Part shown: piece by piece, positions 57,300 through 64,000 of the stretch
Layout of the letters: each line of letters opens with the position of its first letter
Numbering within the stretch: position 1 is the stretch's first letter
Source: an uncultured Faecalibacterium sp.
Lineage (GTDB): Bacteria; Bacillota; Clostridia; Oscillospirales; Ruminococcaceae
DNA: 64,000 nucleotides
Assembly: GCA_944385995.1 (NCBI GenBank)
Contig: CALWZL010000002.1
Span: 62,001-126,000 of the forward strand
Reading direction: 5' to 3'
The notes under the pieces: model-generated
Database searches by the model: none
Seen by the model: the letters and a program-made list of their open reading frames with translations, nothing else
What the model was told of the DNA's origin: nothing
Made by a program: the position numbers and the translations under genes

Positions 57300-57390
57300 T
57301 GGCCCGGCAGACGCCGGGGAGCCTAAAATCCTAAGTTGCTCTTTGATGCTTATTTGGATTTCAAGGAGTGCGGATGGCGCACTGTCCTAT
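57300..57390 (-). ncRNA. probable class III preQ1 riboswitch
   Basis: In the queT leader, the minus strand shows a short 5' hairpin (AGTGCG-CCATC-CGCACT), then CCTTGAAATCC pairing with GGATTTTAGG, and AAATAAGC pairing with GCAACTTA across it: a compact pseudoknot. Layout and text agree with what I recall of preQ1-III RNAs, which sit upstream of queT in Ruminococcaceae. GC-rich hairpins (57250-57321) follow before the start codon. Boundaries approximate. Confidence 0.75.
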
Positions 57391-57419
57391 AGTATAGCAC
57401 AGAGAAACGCCGAAAACAA
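57391..57419 (-). promoter_or_regulatory. queT promoter
   Basis: On the minus strand TTGTTT (complement of 57414-57419), 17-base spacer, TATACT (complement of 57391-57396), just before the riboswitch-like leader. Confidence 0.78.
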
Positions 57420-57470
57420 GACAAAGAGAAAACCCCGGCCGCAAAGACCGGGAGATAGAAGATCAAAAAA

Positions 57471-57670
57471 GTCCCAGCCGGACGACATGTGCGTACGGCT
57501 GGGACACCTACAGGGAAATTTGGCGCAGAGAGTGTGCGAGGCCGCAAGGCCGAGTGCGCGGTTCTGCGGCAAATTTTGTCCCCAGAGGGATATTAGGGGG
57601 AAGGAATTTCTGCCGCGCGTATGCGCGCAGAAATGGGTTCCCCCTAAAGCGTGTCGTTTTTCGACACGCT
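57471..57670. repeat. cluster of four inverted repeats between queT promoter and degV
   Basis: Four successive hairpins: GTCCCAGCCG/CGGCTGGGAC (57471-57505); GGGAAATTTGGCGCAG with CTGCGGCAAATTTTGTCCC (57513-57582); TTAGGGGGAA/TTCCCCCTAA (57593-57647) with inner AATTTCTG/CAGAAAT; and AGCGTGTCG-TTTTT-CGACACGCT (57648-57670), four bases past the degV stop. No gene is present here. The last may end degV transcription; the others look like small repeat elements. Confidence 0.7.
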
Positions 57671-57674
57671 CAAT

Positions 57675-58544
57675 TCAGCGCGCCTTGCCCACATAGGCAA
57701 TGGCGATGGTGTCGGGGCCGGTGTTGGCCGAGACCACGCCGCCCAGCTCAAACATGCACAGAGGCTCCTGGCCGAAGGCCTTCTTGCAGGCGCGGCGCAG
57801 GTCCTCGGCCTGCTTGATGCCGGTGTGGCCGATCATGTATTCAAAATCTTCCACGCCGGCAGTCTTTTTCTTGCACAGGTCCACCATGGCGGGGATGACC
57901 TTGTCATCGCCGCGGACCTTGCTCTCGACGACGGTCTTGCCGTCGATCAGGCTGATGATGGGACGCAGGCCCAGCAGTTCCCCCGCAAAGGCGGCGGCAG
58001 CCGAAATGCGGCCGCTCTTCTTCATCTGGCGGAGGCTGTAGGGTCCCAGGATGATCTCCATCTTGTCCATCTGGACTTCAAATTCGTTGAGGACGTGGCG
58101 CAGCTCGGCGCCGTTGCGCAATTTGCGGGCCAGCTCGCAGACGTACCAGCCGAACACCATCGAATAGGTGTGGCTGTCCAGCAGGTGAATCCGCATCTTG
58201 TGCTCGGGGCGCTCTTCCCGGAGCATCCCCTGGGCTATGACGGCGTTGTCATAGGTGGAGGAGCCGCCGCGGTTGATGCTGACGTGGACCACGTCGGTGT
58301 AGCCGGCGTCCACATATTCACAGTACTTCTCACAGAACTGGATGGGGGTGATGGCTGCGGTGGAAGGCACGCCCTTGGCCTGGCGCATCAGTCCGTAGAA
58401 TTCCTCATTGTTGCAGCTCACCCGCTCCAGGTAATCGGTGCCGTCCAGCAGGATGTGGAAGCTCATGATGTCGATGCCGTACTTGTCGGCCAGCGACTGG
58501 GGGATGTCGCAAGAGGAGTCGGTCAGGATCGCGATTTTGTTCAT
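57675..58544 (-). CDS. DegV-family fatty-acid-binding protein
   Basis: 289 residues. The DegV fold is shown by ILTDSSCDIPQSLADKYGI, VPSTAAITPIQFCEKY, VVHVSINRGGSSTYDNA, RIHLLDSHTYSM, GRISAAAAFAGELLGLRPIISLIDGK and the C-terminal GPDTIAIAYVG. Related proteins bind fatty acids and can act with fatty acid kinase (FakB role). The FakB-type SS-S pattern is partly kept (DSSCD). Last gene of the pdxK-trmL-degV operon, eight bases after trmL. The start is MNKIAIL at 58544. Confidence 0.9.
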   Translation of the reverse strand: MNKIAILTDSSCDIPQSLADKYGIDIMSFHILLDGTDYLERVSCNNEEFYGLMRQAKGVPSTAAITPIQFCEKYCEYVDAGYTDVVHVSINRGGSSTYDNAVIAQGMLREERPEHKMRIHLLDSHTYSMVFGWYVCELARKLRNGAELRHVLNEFEVQMDKMEIILGPYSLRQMKKSGRISAAAAFAGELLGLRPIISLIDGKTVVESKVRGDDKVIPAMVDLCKKKTAGVEDFEYMIGHTGIKQAEDLRRACKKAFGQEPLCMFELGGVVSANTGPDTIAIAYVGKAR

Positions 58545-58552
58545 AGTAATCC

Positions 58553-59059
58553 TCATTTCCATTCGTAGTCACGCAGATGGCCGTGGTCAAGCAGCTCAGG
58601 GAAATCCCATTGGCGCAGTACCTCGTAGACGCCCACCGCCACGCTGTTGGAGAGATTCAGACTGCGGCATCCCTCCCGCATGGGCAGGCGGATGCACCAG
58701 TCCTGGTTGGCGGCCAGCAGAGCCTCGGGAAGGCCCGCGTCTTCTCTGCCAAATACCAGATACGCCCCGTCCGGGTAAGCCACGTCGGTGTAGCGGCGGG
58801 GCGCCTTGGTCGAAAAATAATAGTAGGGGCCCTTGTTCCGGGCGAAAAAATCGTCGAGGCCCTGATAATATGTTATATCAAGCATGGGCCAATAGTCAAG
58901 ACCCGCGTGCTTTAATTTTTTATCGTCGATGGTGAACCCCATGGGGCCCACCAGATGGAGCCGGCAGGCGGTACAGGCGCAGGTACGGGCTACATTGCCG
59001 GTATTTTGGGGGATGCGGGGCTCCACCAGGACGATGTTGAGGGTGGGTTTGTGTTCCAT
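58553..59059 (-). CDS. trmL: tRNA (cytidine(34)-2'-O)-methyltransferase
   Basis: 168 residues of the SPOUT class. NIVLVEPRIPQNTGNVARTCACTACRLHLVGPMGF, YLVFGREDAGLPEAL, and RLPMREGCRSLNLSNSVAVGVYEVLRQ are diagnostic. It methylates the wobble base of tRNA-Leu in other bacteria. The start MEHKPTLN at 59059 has GGAGGA upstream. Tightly coupled to pdxK (13 bases) and degV. Confidence 0.94.
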   Translation of the reverse strand: MEHKPTLNIVLVEPRIPQNTGNVARTCACTACRLHLVGPMGFTIDDKKLKHAGLDYWPMLDITYYQGLDDFFARNKGPYYYFSTKAPRRYTDVAYPDGAYLVFGREDAGLPEALLAANQDWCIRLPMREGCRSLNLSNSVAVGVYEVLRQWDFPELLDHGHLRDYEWK

Positions 59060-59072
59060 CTCTTCCTCCAGT

Positions 59073-59906
59073 TTACAGCTCGACCATGGGGGCCAGACGG
59101 GGCAGCAGCGGCTCGAACCAGACGCCGAACCGGGTGTCGGCGTTCCGGGGGGTGTGCTGGATGGCCTGGGCCACAAAGCCGGCGGCGGCGTCGGCGGCAG
59201 CGCTCAGGACGTTGCCCCGCAGCAGAGAGCCGGTGACGATGGCGCCGAACAGGTCCCCGGTGCCGGGAAAACTCCGGTCGATGTGGAGATGCCGCACCAC
59301 AAAGGGCTCATCGCCGGCGCCGGCGCAGCCCACAAACTTGCCCATCGGCAGGCCGGTGACCACCACCCGCCCGGCAATGCCGGTCAGCTGGCTGGCCAGC
59401 TCCAGGGCTTCTTCGGCCGAGATGGACCCGTCGGACAGGACCGGGTCCTGGTCCAGCAGGAGCTTGGCCTCGGTCAGGTTGGGCAGGATCAGGTCGGCAG
59501 AAGAACAGAGGGTGCGGACCTTTTGGATGACGGCGGGGGTGAAGCCGCTGTAGGGCTTGCCGCCGTCGGCCATCACCGGATCGACGATTTTCACCGCGCC
59601 GGGCCACAGCCGGAACGCCTCGGCGGCCAGATCCACCAGGGATTCGCTGCCCAGGTAGCCGGTGTAGATGCAGTCGGGGGCAAGGCCCAGATCGCGGTAA
59701 TGGGCCAGAGCGGCATGACCGTAGGTTTCACAGTCCAGACGGGCGGGGTTGCCCAGGCCGCCGGTGTGGGTGGACAGAATCATGGTGGGCAGCGCGATGG
59801 GCTGCAGCCCCATGACGGCCAGCACCGGCAGAATCACCGACAGGCTGCACCGGCCGGCGCCGGACAGGTCGTGGATGCAGAGGACTTTTTTGGGTTCAGT
59901 TGGCAA
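59073..59906 (-). CDS. pdxK: pyridoxamine/pyridoxine kinase
   Basis: 277 residues of the ribokinase-like PdxK/PdxY family. Segments VLCIHDLSGAGRCSLSVILPVLAVMGLQ, TILSTHTGG-like MILSTHTGGLGNP, VDPVMADGGKPYSGF, LPNLTEAKLLL, and the anion hole SFPGTGDLFGAIVTG. The start is taken as TTG at 59906, because AGGAGG lies eight bases before it; an upstream ATG frame lacks a ribosome site. Phosphorylates B6 vitamers to feed pyridoxal phosphate supply. Confidence 0.9.
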   Translation of the reverse strand: MPTEPKKVLCIHDLSGAGRCSLSVILPVLAVMGLQPIALPTMILSTHTGGLGNPARLDCETYGHAALAHYRDLGLAPDCIYTGYLGSESLVDLAAEAFRLWPGAVKIVDPVMADGGKPYSGFTPAVIQKVRTLCSSADLILPNLTEAKLLLDQDPVLSDGSISAEEALELASQLTGIAGRVVVTGLPMGKFVGCAGAGDEPFVVRHLHIDRSFPGTGDLFGAIVTGSLLRGNVLSAAADAAAGFVAQAIQHTPRNADTRFGVWFEPLLPRLAPMVEL

Positions 59907-60019
59907 GGGACAGGCCTCCTTTTTATAAATACATATCCCGCGCCCGCCCGGGCATACTAGAGCAGGCCGTCCGAAACGGCACCGCTGATCCAAACTTGTA
60001 CAATGGGAGGGCACTGAGT

Positions 60020-60223
60020 ATGAAAGATCATCAGGTACAATCTGCCGCCGGCCTGCTGCTGGGCATGGCCGCAGGTGCAGCTGTCGGGGCGATGGGAGTC
60101 ATGGCCGCGGTCCATCAGGACCCGCGGGGCGTCCGCCGCACCGCCCGCAAAATGGCCAAGGGCGCTGAACAGGCTGTAGGCCGCCTTGACCGGATGGCGA
60201 ACGATCTGATGGATCGGTTCTGA
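60020..60223 (+). CDS. small YtxH-like protein
   Basis: 67 residues. A Gly/Ala-rich hydrophobic helix (AAGLLLGMAAGAAVGAMGVMAAV) is followed by an amphipathic, basic helix (RRTARKMAKGAEQAVGRLDRMANDLMDRF), as in YtxH-type small membrane proteins. GGGAGG lies nine bases before the ATG. Stands alone, divergent from pdxK. Function unknown. Confidence 0.7.
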   Translation: MKDHQVQSAAGLLLGMAAGAAVGAMGVMAAVHQDPRGVRRTARKMAKGAEQAVGRLDRMANDLMDRF

Positions 60224-60263
60224 CCAAAAGCGAAGAGGGGCCCGGACGTTCCGGGCAAAAAAA

Positions 60264-60296
60264 GACTGCGGCAGGCATGAGCCCCGCAGCCTTTTT
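60264..60296. terminator. terminator between the YtxH-like and exported protein genes
   Basis: ACTGCGG...CCGCAG with TTTTT on the plus side and an A-run on the other; it suits both convergent genes. Confidence 0.78.
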
Positions 60297-60314
60297 GATG
60301 CCTGCGCGCAGCGT

Positions 60315-60815
60315 TTACAGGACGGTGACGCACATCCGGGCCGTCTTGGTGGTCTCACCCAGCAGATCCACATCCATCTCGATGACGCAGGTCACCAGCA
60401 GGGAACGGCTGATGTTGCTGCCGGTCAGCACCGAGGAGGGGAGATTCTTGATGGTGAGGACGGCGGTTCCGTCCTCCAGGCTGCCCGACACCTCGCCGTC
60501 ATAGGAAATATCCCCGATGGTCAGGCCGATCAGATGCCCGTTGAAGACCACCGTCGAGACGGTCTGGATGGGGAGCTGGAGGGTGTAGGTGCCGTTGGAC
60601 TGGCGGATGAGGGTGGCGTCGCGGTTGGCGTCGATGCCGTCGTTGACCACCGAGGGGTTTTCGGTGTCCTGCTCCCAGAAGGAGACAGCGACGGGCAATG
60701 TCGCGGTGACGCTCCCGGCGGGGCTGGCAGCCGCCGCCGACAGGCCGCAGCTCAGCACAACCGCCAGGGCCAGCAGAGCCGCCCACAGCCGTTTATGACA
60801 AAGGGTACAGGTCAT
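60315..60815 (-). CDS. exported protein of unknown function
   Basis: 166 residues. A signal peptide (about 1-30, ending LSAAAASPAG) is followed by a beta-rich domain: GTYTLQLPIQTVSTVVFNGHLIGLTIGDISYDGEVSGSLEDGTAVLTIKNLPSSVL. The alternating pattern faintly recalls surface ligand-binding beta-sandwich domains (NEAT or Ig-like), but no signature residues are conserved. No membrane anchor or sorting motif is visible, so it is probably secreted or held loosely. Single gene; CXXC near the start (TCTLCHK) lies within the signal. Confidence 0.65.
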   Translation of the reverse strand: MTCTLCHKRLWAALLALAVVLSCGLSAAAASPAGSVTATLPVAVSFWEQDTENPSVVNDGIDANRDATLIRQSNGTYTLQLPIQTVSTVVFNGHLIGLTIGDISYDGEVSGSLEDGTAVLTIKNLPSSVLTGSNISRSLLVTCVIEMDVDLLGETTKTARMCVTVL

Positions 60816-61006
60816 GTTCTAACATCCTTTCCTGAGGGGCAGTCCAGACAGCCCGAAAGACTGTGCAAACTGCCCCACTATCAAGATAGCACCCTTTTCA
60901 GGAAATGTCAAGAGCGCGTCAAATTCGGCCTGCCGGGGCGCCCTTGGAACCGGCCGAAGGCCGGCCGGCGCCGCCGGGCCGGGGCGCTTTGGACTCTGCA
61001 CCGCCG

Positions 61007-61041
61007 AAAAAGCCCTCCCCGGGCGCTGGGCCGGGGAGGGC
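61007..61041 (-). terminator. terminator after the hydrogenase gene
   Basis: On the minus strand GCCCTCCCCGG...CCGGGGAGGGC followed by TTTTT. Confidence 0.87.
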
Positions 61042-61065
61042 AAAGACTGGATGAAAAATCAAGGA

Positions 61066-62610
61066 TTATTCAAAGTTGGGGTCGTCCTTCAGCAGGTGGA
61101 TGTTGGTGATGAAGGCGCTGTTCTCGGGGTCCTTGAAGGGAGCGGCGGCCACATACTTGTTCAGCTGGACCGCGGTGCGGGTGGGATCGGCAATGGTGCC
61201 GGCGCCGCCGATGCAGCCGCCCGGGCAGCCCATGCCTTCCAGCAGGTAGCCGTTGTACTTGCCGGCCTTGGCCATCATCAGCATCTTCTTGCAGTCGGCC
61301 AGGCCCTGGGCAGAAGCAATCTTGACTTCCTTGTCGGGGTACCACTCGTGGATCTTGTCGGCCACAGCCTTGGCCACGCCGCCCGACTGGGCAAAGCCGC
61401 GGCCTGCGGCGGAGCCGTAGTGCAGGTCTTCCTCTGCATCGGGCAGGGTGGCAAAGTCAATGCCGCAGGCCTCCATGATGCCGGCCAGCTCCTCGAAGGT
61501 CAGCACGAAATCCACATCGCTGCGGACATGGCGGCGGGAAGCCTCCAGCTTCTTGGCGGCGCAGGGTCCGATGAAGCACATCCGGGCCTCGGGATCGGCG
61601 GCCTTGACCATCCGGGCGGTAAAGACCATGGGGGTCATGGTCATCGAGATGTTCTTTGCCATGTCGGGGAAGAGGGTCTTGGCCATCATGCTCCAGGCGG
61701 GGCAGCAGGAAGTGCCCATGAAGTTCAGCTTGCCGGGGACCTCCTCCAGGAAGTCGTGGGCCTCGTCCACGGTGCACAGGTCGGCGCCGATGGCCACTTC
61801 CACCACCTCGCAGAAGCCCACCTGCTCCAGAGCGGACCGGAGCTTGGCGGTGGTGTTGAGGGCGGGGAACTGGTTGATAAAGGCGGGGGCCACCAGGGCG
61901 TACACCCGGTCGCCGCGGTTGAAGCTCTGGATCAGCTGATAGATCTGGCCCTTGTCGGCGATGGCGCCGAAGGGGCAGTTGACCAGGCACTGACCGCAGG
62001 AGACGCAGCGGGAATAATCGATTTCAGCGCGGCCCAGGGCATCCGAATGGATGGCGTTCATGCCGCAGGCCGCAGCGCAGGGGCGCTCGGTCTTGACGAT
62101 GGCGTGGTAGGGGCAGACATCCACGCAGCGGCCGCACTTGATGCACTTCTCCTGGTCGATGGTGGAACGGCCCGACTCCCAGGTGATGGCACCCTTGGGG
62201 CACACTTCCATACAGGGGTGGGCCAGGCAGCCCTGGCACAGGTCCGAGACCTTGACCATCTTCTCAGGGCAGCGGTTGCAGGCGAACTTGATGACGTTCA
62301 CCAGGGGGGGATCATAGTACTTGTCGGCGATGTTGGCGTCCTCCAGCCCCGACACGACGCTGTTGTGCTCGTCCATCCGGCGGGTGGGCAGGCCGATGGC
62401 CAGACGCACCCGCTCCTCGACAATGGCCCGCTCGAGGAAGATGTCCTTGCGCAGTTTGCCCTCCTCGCCGGGGATGATCTTGTAGGGGATTGCGCGCATC
62501 ATGTGGTTGGCCTGTTCGCCCTTGACGTTGGCGTAGGCCATCCGGGCGACTTCGGTGAATACCGCCCGCCGGATCTGGATGACGGTGGTATTGATGCCTC
62601 TGAAGCTCAT
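61066..62610 (-). CDS. monomeric [FeFe] hydrogenase, group B-like
   Basis: 514 residues. An N-terminal ferredoxin-type region binds several [4Fe-4S] clusters (CNRCPEKMVKVSDLCQGCLAHPCMEVCPKG, CIKCGRCVDVCPYHAI, CVSCGQCLVNCPFGAI). The H-cluster domain carries motif 1 TSCCPAW, motif 2 FIGPCAAKKLEA and motif 3 EGMGCPGGCIGGAG. TSCCPAW instead of TSCSPGW marks the poorly studied group B enzymes. The start is MSFRGINTTVIQIRR at 62610 with GGAGAG upstream; the frame to 62781 is not supported. Probably disposes of fermentation electrons as hydrogen via ferredoxin, or senses hydrogen. No maturase genes are nearby. Confidence 0.92.
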   Translation of the reverse strand: MSFRGINTTVIQIRRAVFTEVARMAYANVKGEQANHMMRAIPYKIIPGEEGKLRKDIFLERAIVEERVRLAIGLPTRRMDEHNSVVSGLEDANIADKYYDPPLVNVIKFACNRCPEKMVKVSDLCQGCLAHPCMEVCPKGAITWESGRSTIDQEKCIKCGRCVDVCPYHAIVKTERPCAAACGMNAIHSDALGRAEIDYSRCVSCGQCLVNCPFGAIADKGQIYQLIQSFNRGDRVYALVAPAFINQFPALNTTAKLRSALEQVGFCEVVEVAIGADLCTVDEAHDFLEEVPGKLNFMGTSCCPAWSMMAKTLFPDMAKNISMTMTPMVFTARMVKAADPEARMCFIGPCAAKKLEASRRHVRSDVDFVLTFEELAGIMEACGIDFATLPDAEEDLHYGSAAGRGFAQSGGVAKAVADKIHEWYPDKEVKIASAQGLADCKKMLMMAKAGKYNGYLLEGMGCPGGCIGGAGTIADPTRTAVQLNKYVAAAPFKDPENSAFITNIHLLKDDPNFE

Positions 62611-62806
62611 TCCAAAACTCTCCTTTGCTTTGCTGAAAACCTGGCTTGCGCGACGAAAGGCGCGCCATGGGTTTTGCCGGCGTACCGGTGCAGCAGACCA
62701 GTCTGCCCGCGCCGCTTGATACGGTTTTATTCTAACACATTTTACCCGCCTTGAAAAGGGCAGAAGCAAAAAAAGCGTCAAAAAAATAACAAATACACCC
62801 GGTGGG

Positions 62807-64000
62807 TCACTGCTTCTTTCCCAGGAAGGTGGTATTCACCCGCACACCGTCGTATTTGCCCAGCCGGACCCGGACGATTTCACCCGAGACGCACCCCGGG
62901 GCCGTCACCGCCACCGGCACATACAGACGGGTGTAGCCGGTGAACATGGTGGCCGAGACGGGGGTCTCCAGAAGGACCTCGTCCTCGGTGCCTTCCAGGC
63001 CGGCCAGGACCTTTTCCCGGACGGCCTCGGCCCGCAGGTGCATCATCCGGCTGCGGCGCTGTTTTTCCCGCTCGTGGATCTGATCGGGGAAACTGAAAGC
63101 CGGGGTCCCCTCCCGGCGGGAGTAGGGAAAGACGTGGACCCGCAGAAAGCCCACTTCCTCCAAAAAGGCACAGCTGGCCTCAAAATCTTCCTCGGTTTCC
63201 CCGGGAAAACCGCAGATGCAGTCGGTGGTAAAGCTGACCCGCCGGCCCGCGTAGGCCTGGCGGATGCGGTGGACGATGTCCAGATACTGGGCAGCGGTGT
63301 AGGGCCGGCGCATCCGGCGGAGGGTGCTGTCGCAGCCGCTCTGGAGGCTGAGATGGAACTGGGGGCAGAGTTTGTCCACCGCGGCCAGCCGCTGGATGCC
63401 CTCCCCGGTCAGCATGTCGGGGTCCAGGCTGCCCAGACGAATCCGGTCGATGCCCTCCACCTGGGCACAGTGCTCGATCAGCTCATAGAGGTCGGTGCCG
63501 GTGTCGGTGCCGTAGCTGGGCAGAGAGATAGCGCTGAGGACCACTTCCCGGTAGCCGGCGGCGGCCAGCTGCCCCAGCTCGGCCAGGATGCTGGCCTCGG
63601 CCCGGCTGCGGACCGGGCCCCGGGCCTTGGGGATGATGCAGTAGGCGCAGCGGCGGTTGCAGCCGTCCTCCACCTTGATGAAGGCCCGGGTGTGGGTTTC
63701 AAACCGGTCCACCGGCATTTCCTCGAAGGCCTCCCCCCGGACATGGGGCTGGATGGATACAATCCGCTCGTGGCCGTCCAGCAGTTTCATGACGTTGTCC
63801 AGGATGGCCCGGCGGTCGGTGGTGCCGCAGACCAGGTCGGCCTCCATCAGCTGGGCGGCCGCCTCGGGGAAGGCCTGGGGATAACAGCCGGTGATAACGG
63901 TGACCGCGCCGGGGTTGTTCCGCTTGGCCTGGCGGAGCCATTTGCGGCTTTTCTGGTCCCCGAAGTTGGTGACGGTGCAGCTGTTCACAATATAGACATC
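62807..64000 (-). CDS. mtaB: tRNA t6A37 methylthiotransferase MtaB, 5' end outside window
   Basis: 398 residues visible; the frame stays open to the window edge (DVYIVNSCTVTNFGDQKSRK), so the true start lies beyond 64000. The N-terminal UPF0004 cluster-binding domain precedes the radical SAM motif GCNRRCAYCIIP. LSLQSGCDSTLRRMRRPYTAAQY and FTTDCICGFPGETEEDF follow, then a TRAM-like C-terminus (GYTRLYVPV). Adds a methylthio group to t6A37 of tRNAs reading ANN codons. No terminator is obvious between it and the hydrogenase promoter region. Confidence 0.92.
   Translation of the reverse strand, partial: DVYIVNSCTVTNFGDQKSRKWLRQAKRNNPGAVTVITGCYPQAFPEAAAQLMEADLVCGTTDRRAILDNVMKLLDGHERIVSIQPHVRGEAFEEMPVDRFETHTRAFIKVEDGCNRRCAYCIIPKARGPVRSRAEASILAELGQLAAAGYREVVLSAISLPSYGTDTGTDLYELIEHCAQVEGIDRIRLGSLDPDMLTGEGIQRLAAVDKLCPQFHLSLQSGCDSTLRRMRRPYTAAQYLDIVHRIRQAYAGRRVSFTTDCICGFPGETEEDFEASCAFLEEVGFLRVHVFPYSRREGTPAFSFPDQIHEREKQRRSRMMHLRAEAVREKVLAGLEGTEDEVLLETPVSATMFTGYTRLYVPVAVTAPGCVSGEIVRVRLGKYDGVRVNTTFLGKKQ

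Overview
The window is 64 kb of GC-rich chromosome from a Gram-positive gut anaerobe. It carries spoIIGA-sigE-sigG-spoIIID, a monomeric [FeFe] hydrogenase, a glmS ribozyme, a probable class III preQ1 riboswitch upstream of queT, and genes for host and dietary glycans. This points to an endospore-forming member of the Oscillospiraceae/Ruminococcaceae, in the neighbourhood of Faecalibacterium, Gemmiger and Subdoligranulum. The placement is inferred from gene content; no 16S gene is present. No insertion sequence, prophage or CRISPR array was seen.

Layout. 1-4 kb: a DUF5685-type protein, a small membrane protein, and glmS preceded by a glmS self-cleaving ribozyme, followed by two copies of a dispersed hairpin element. 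4-10.8 kb (minus strand): a peptide-export locus with a C39-peptidase ABC exporter, two paralogous ~125-residue proteins with double-glycine leaders, a GyrI-like protein, an HlyD-type adaptor and a membrane-anchored Ig-like (BIG2) surface protein. 11.3-15.6 kb: tRNA-Asn, the sporulation regulators, an EamA transporter and a CsoR repressor with a visible operator.

16-25 kb: a lacto-N-biose/galacto-N-biose locus. An AraC regulator and nahK (N-acetylhexosamine 1-kinase) diverge from an ABC transporter (binding protein and two permeases), a 63-residue membrane protein and the GH112 phosphorylase; a second AraC regulator closes it. 25-34 kb: a YcxB-like protein, a TRAP transporter (DctPQM) and two tandem GH31 enzymes with a non-canonical nucleophile motif. 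34-48.9 kb: an alpha-glucan locus with another GH31, an oligo-1,6-glucosidase, a cyclomaltodextrinase/neopullulanase-like GH13, a debranching enzyme, a type I pullulanase, a maltose-type ABC transporter and a LacI regulator. Three copies of a CGAAAC-type operator sit at the GH31, malE-like and lacI promoters and tie these genes into one regulon.

49-64 kb is mostly housekeeping: luxS, pyk, deoB, secA, a HAD phosphatase with queT, degV-trmL-pdxK, two small unknown proteins, a group-B-like [FeFe] hydrogenase, and an mtaB gene cut by the window end.

The most promising candidate for an undescribed system is the double-glycine peptide export locus at 4.0-10.8 kb. The precursors are unusually long, they occur as a pair, no modification enzyme is nearby, and they are grouped with a surface Ig-like protein and a GyrI-like protein. 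The second is the GH31 pair next to the mucin-disaccharide phosphorylase locus.
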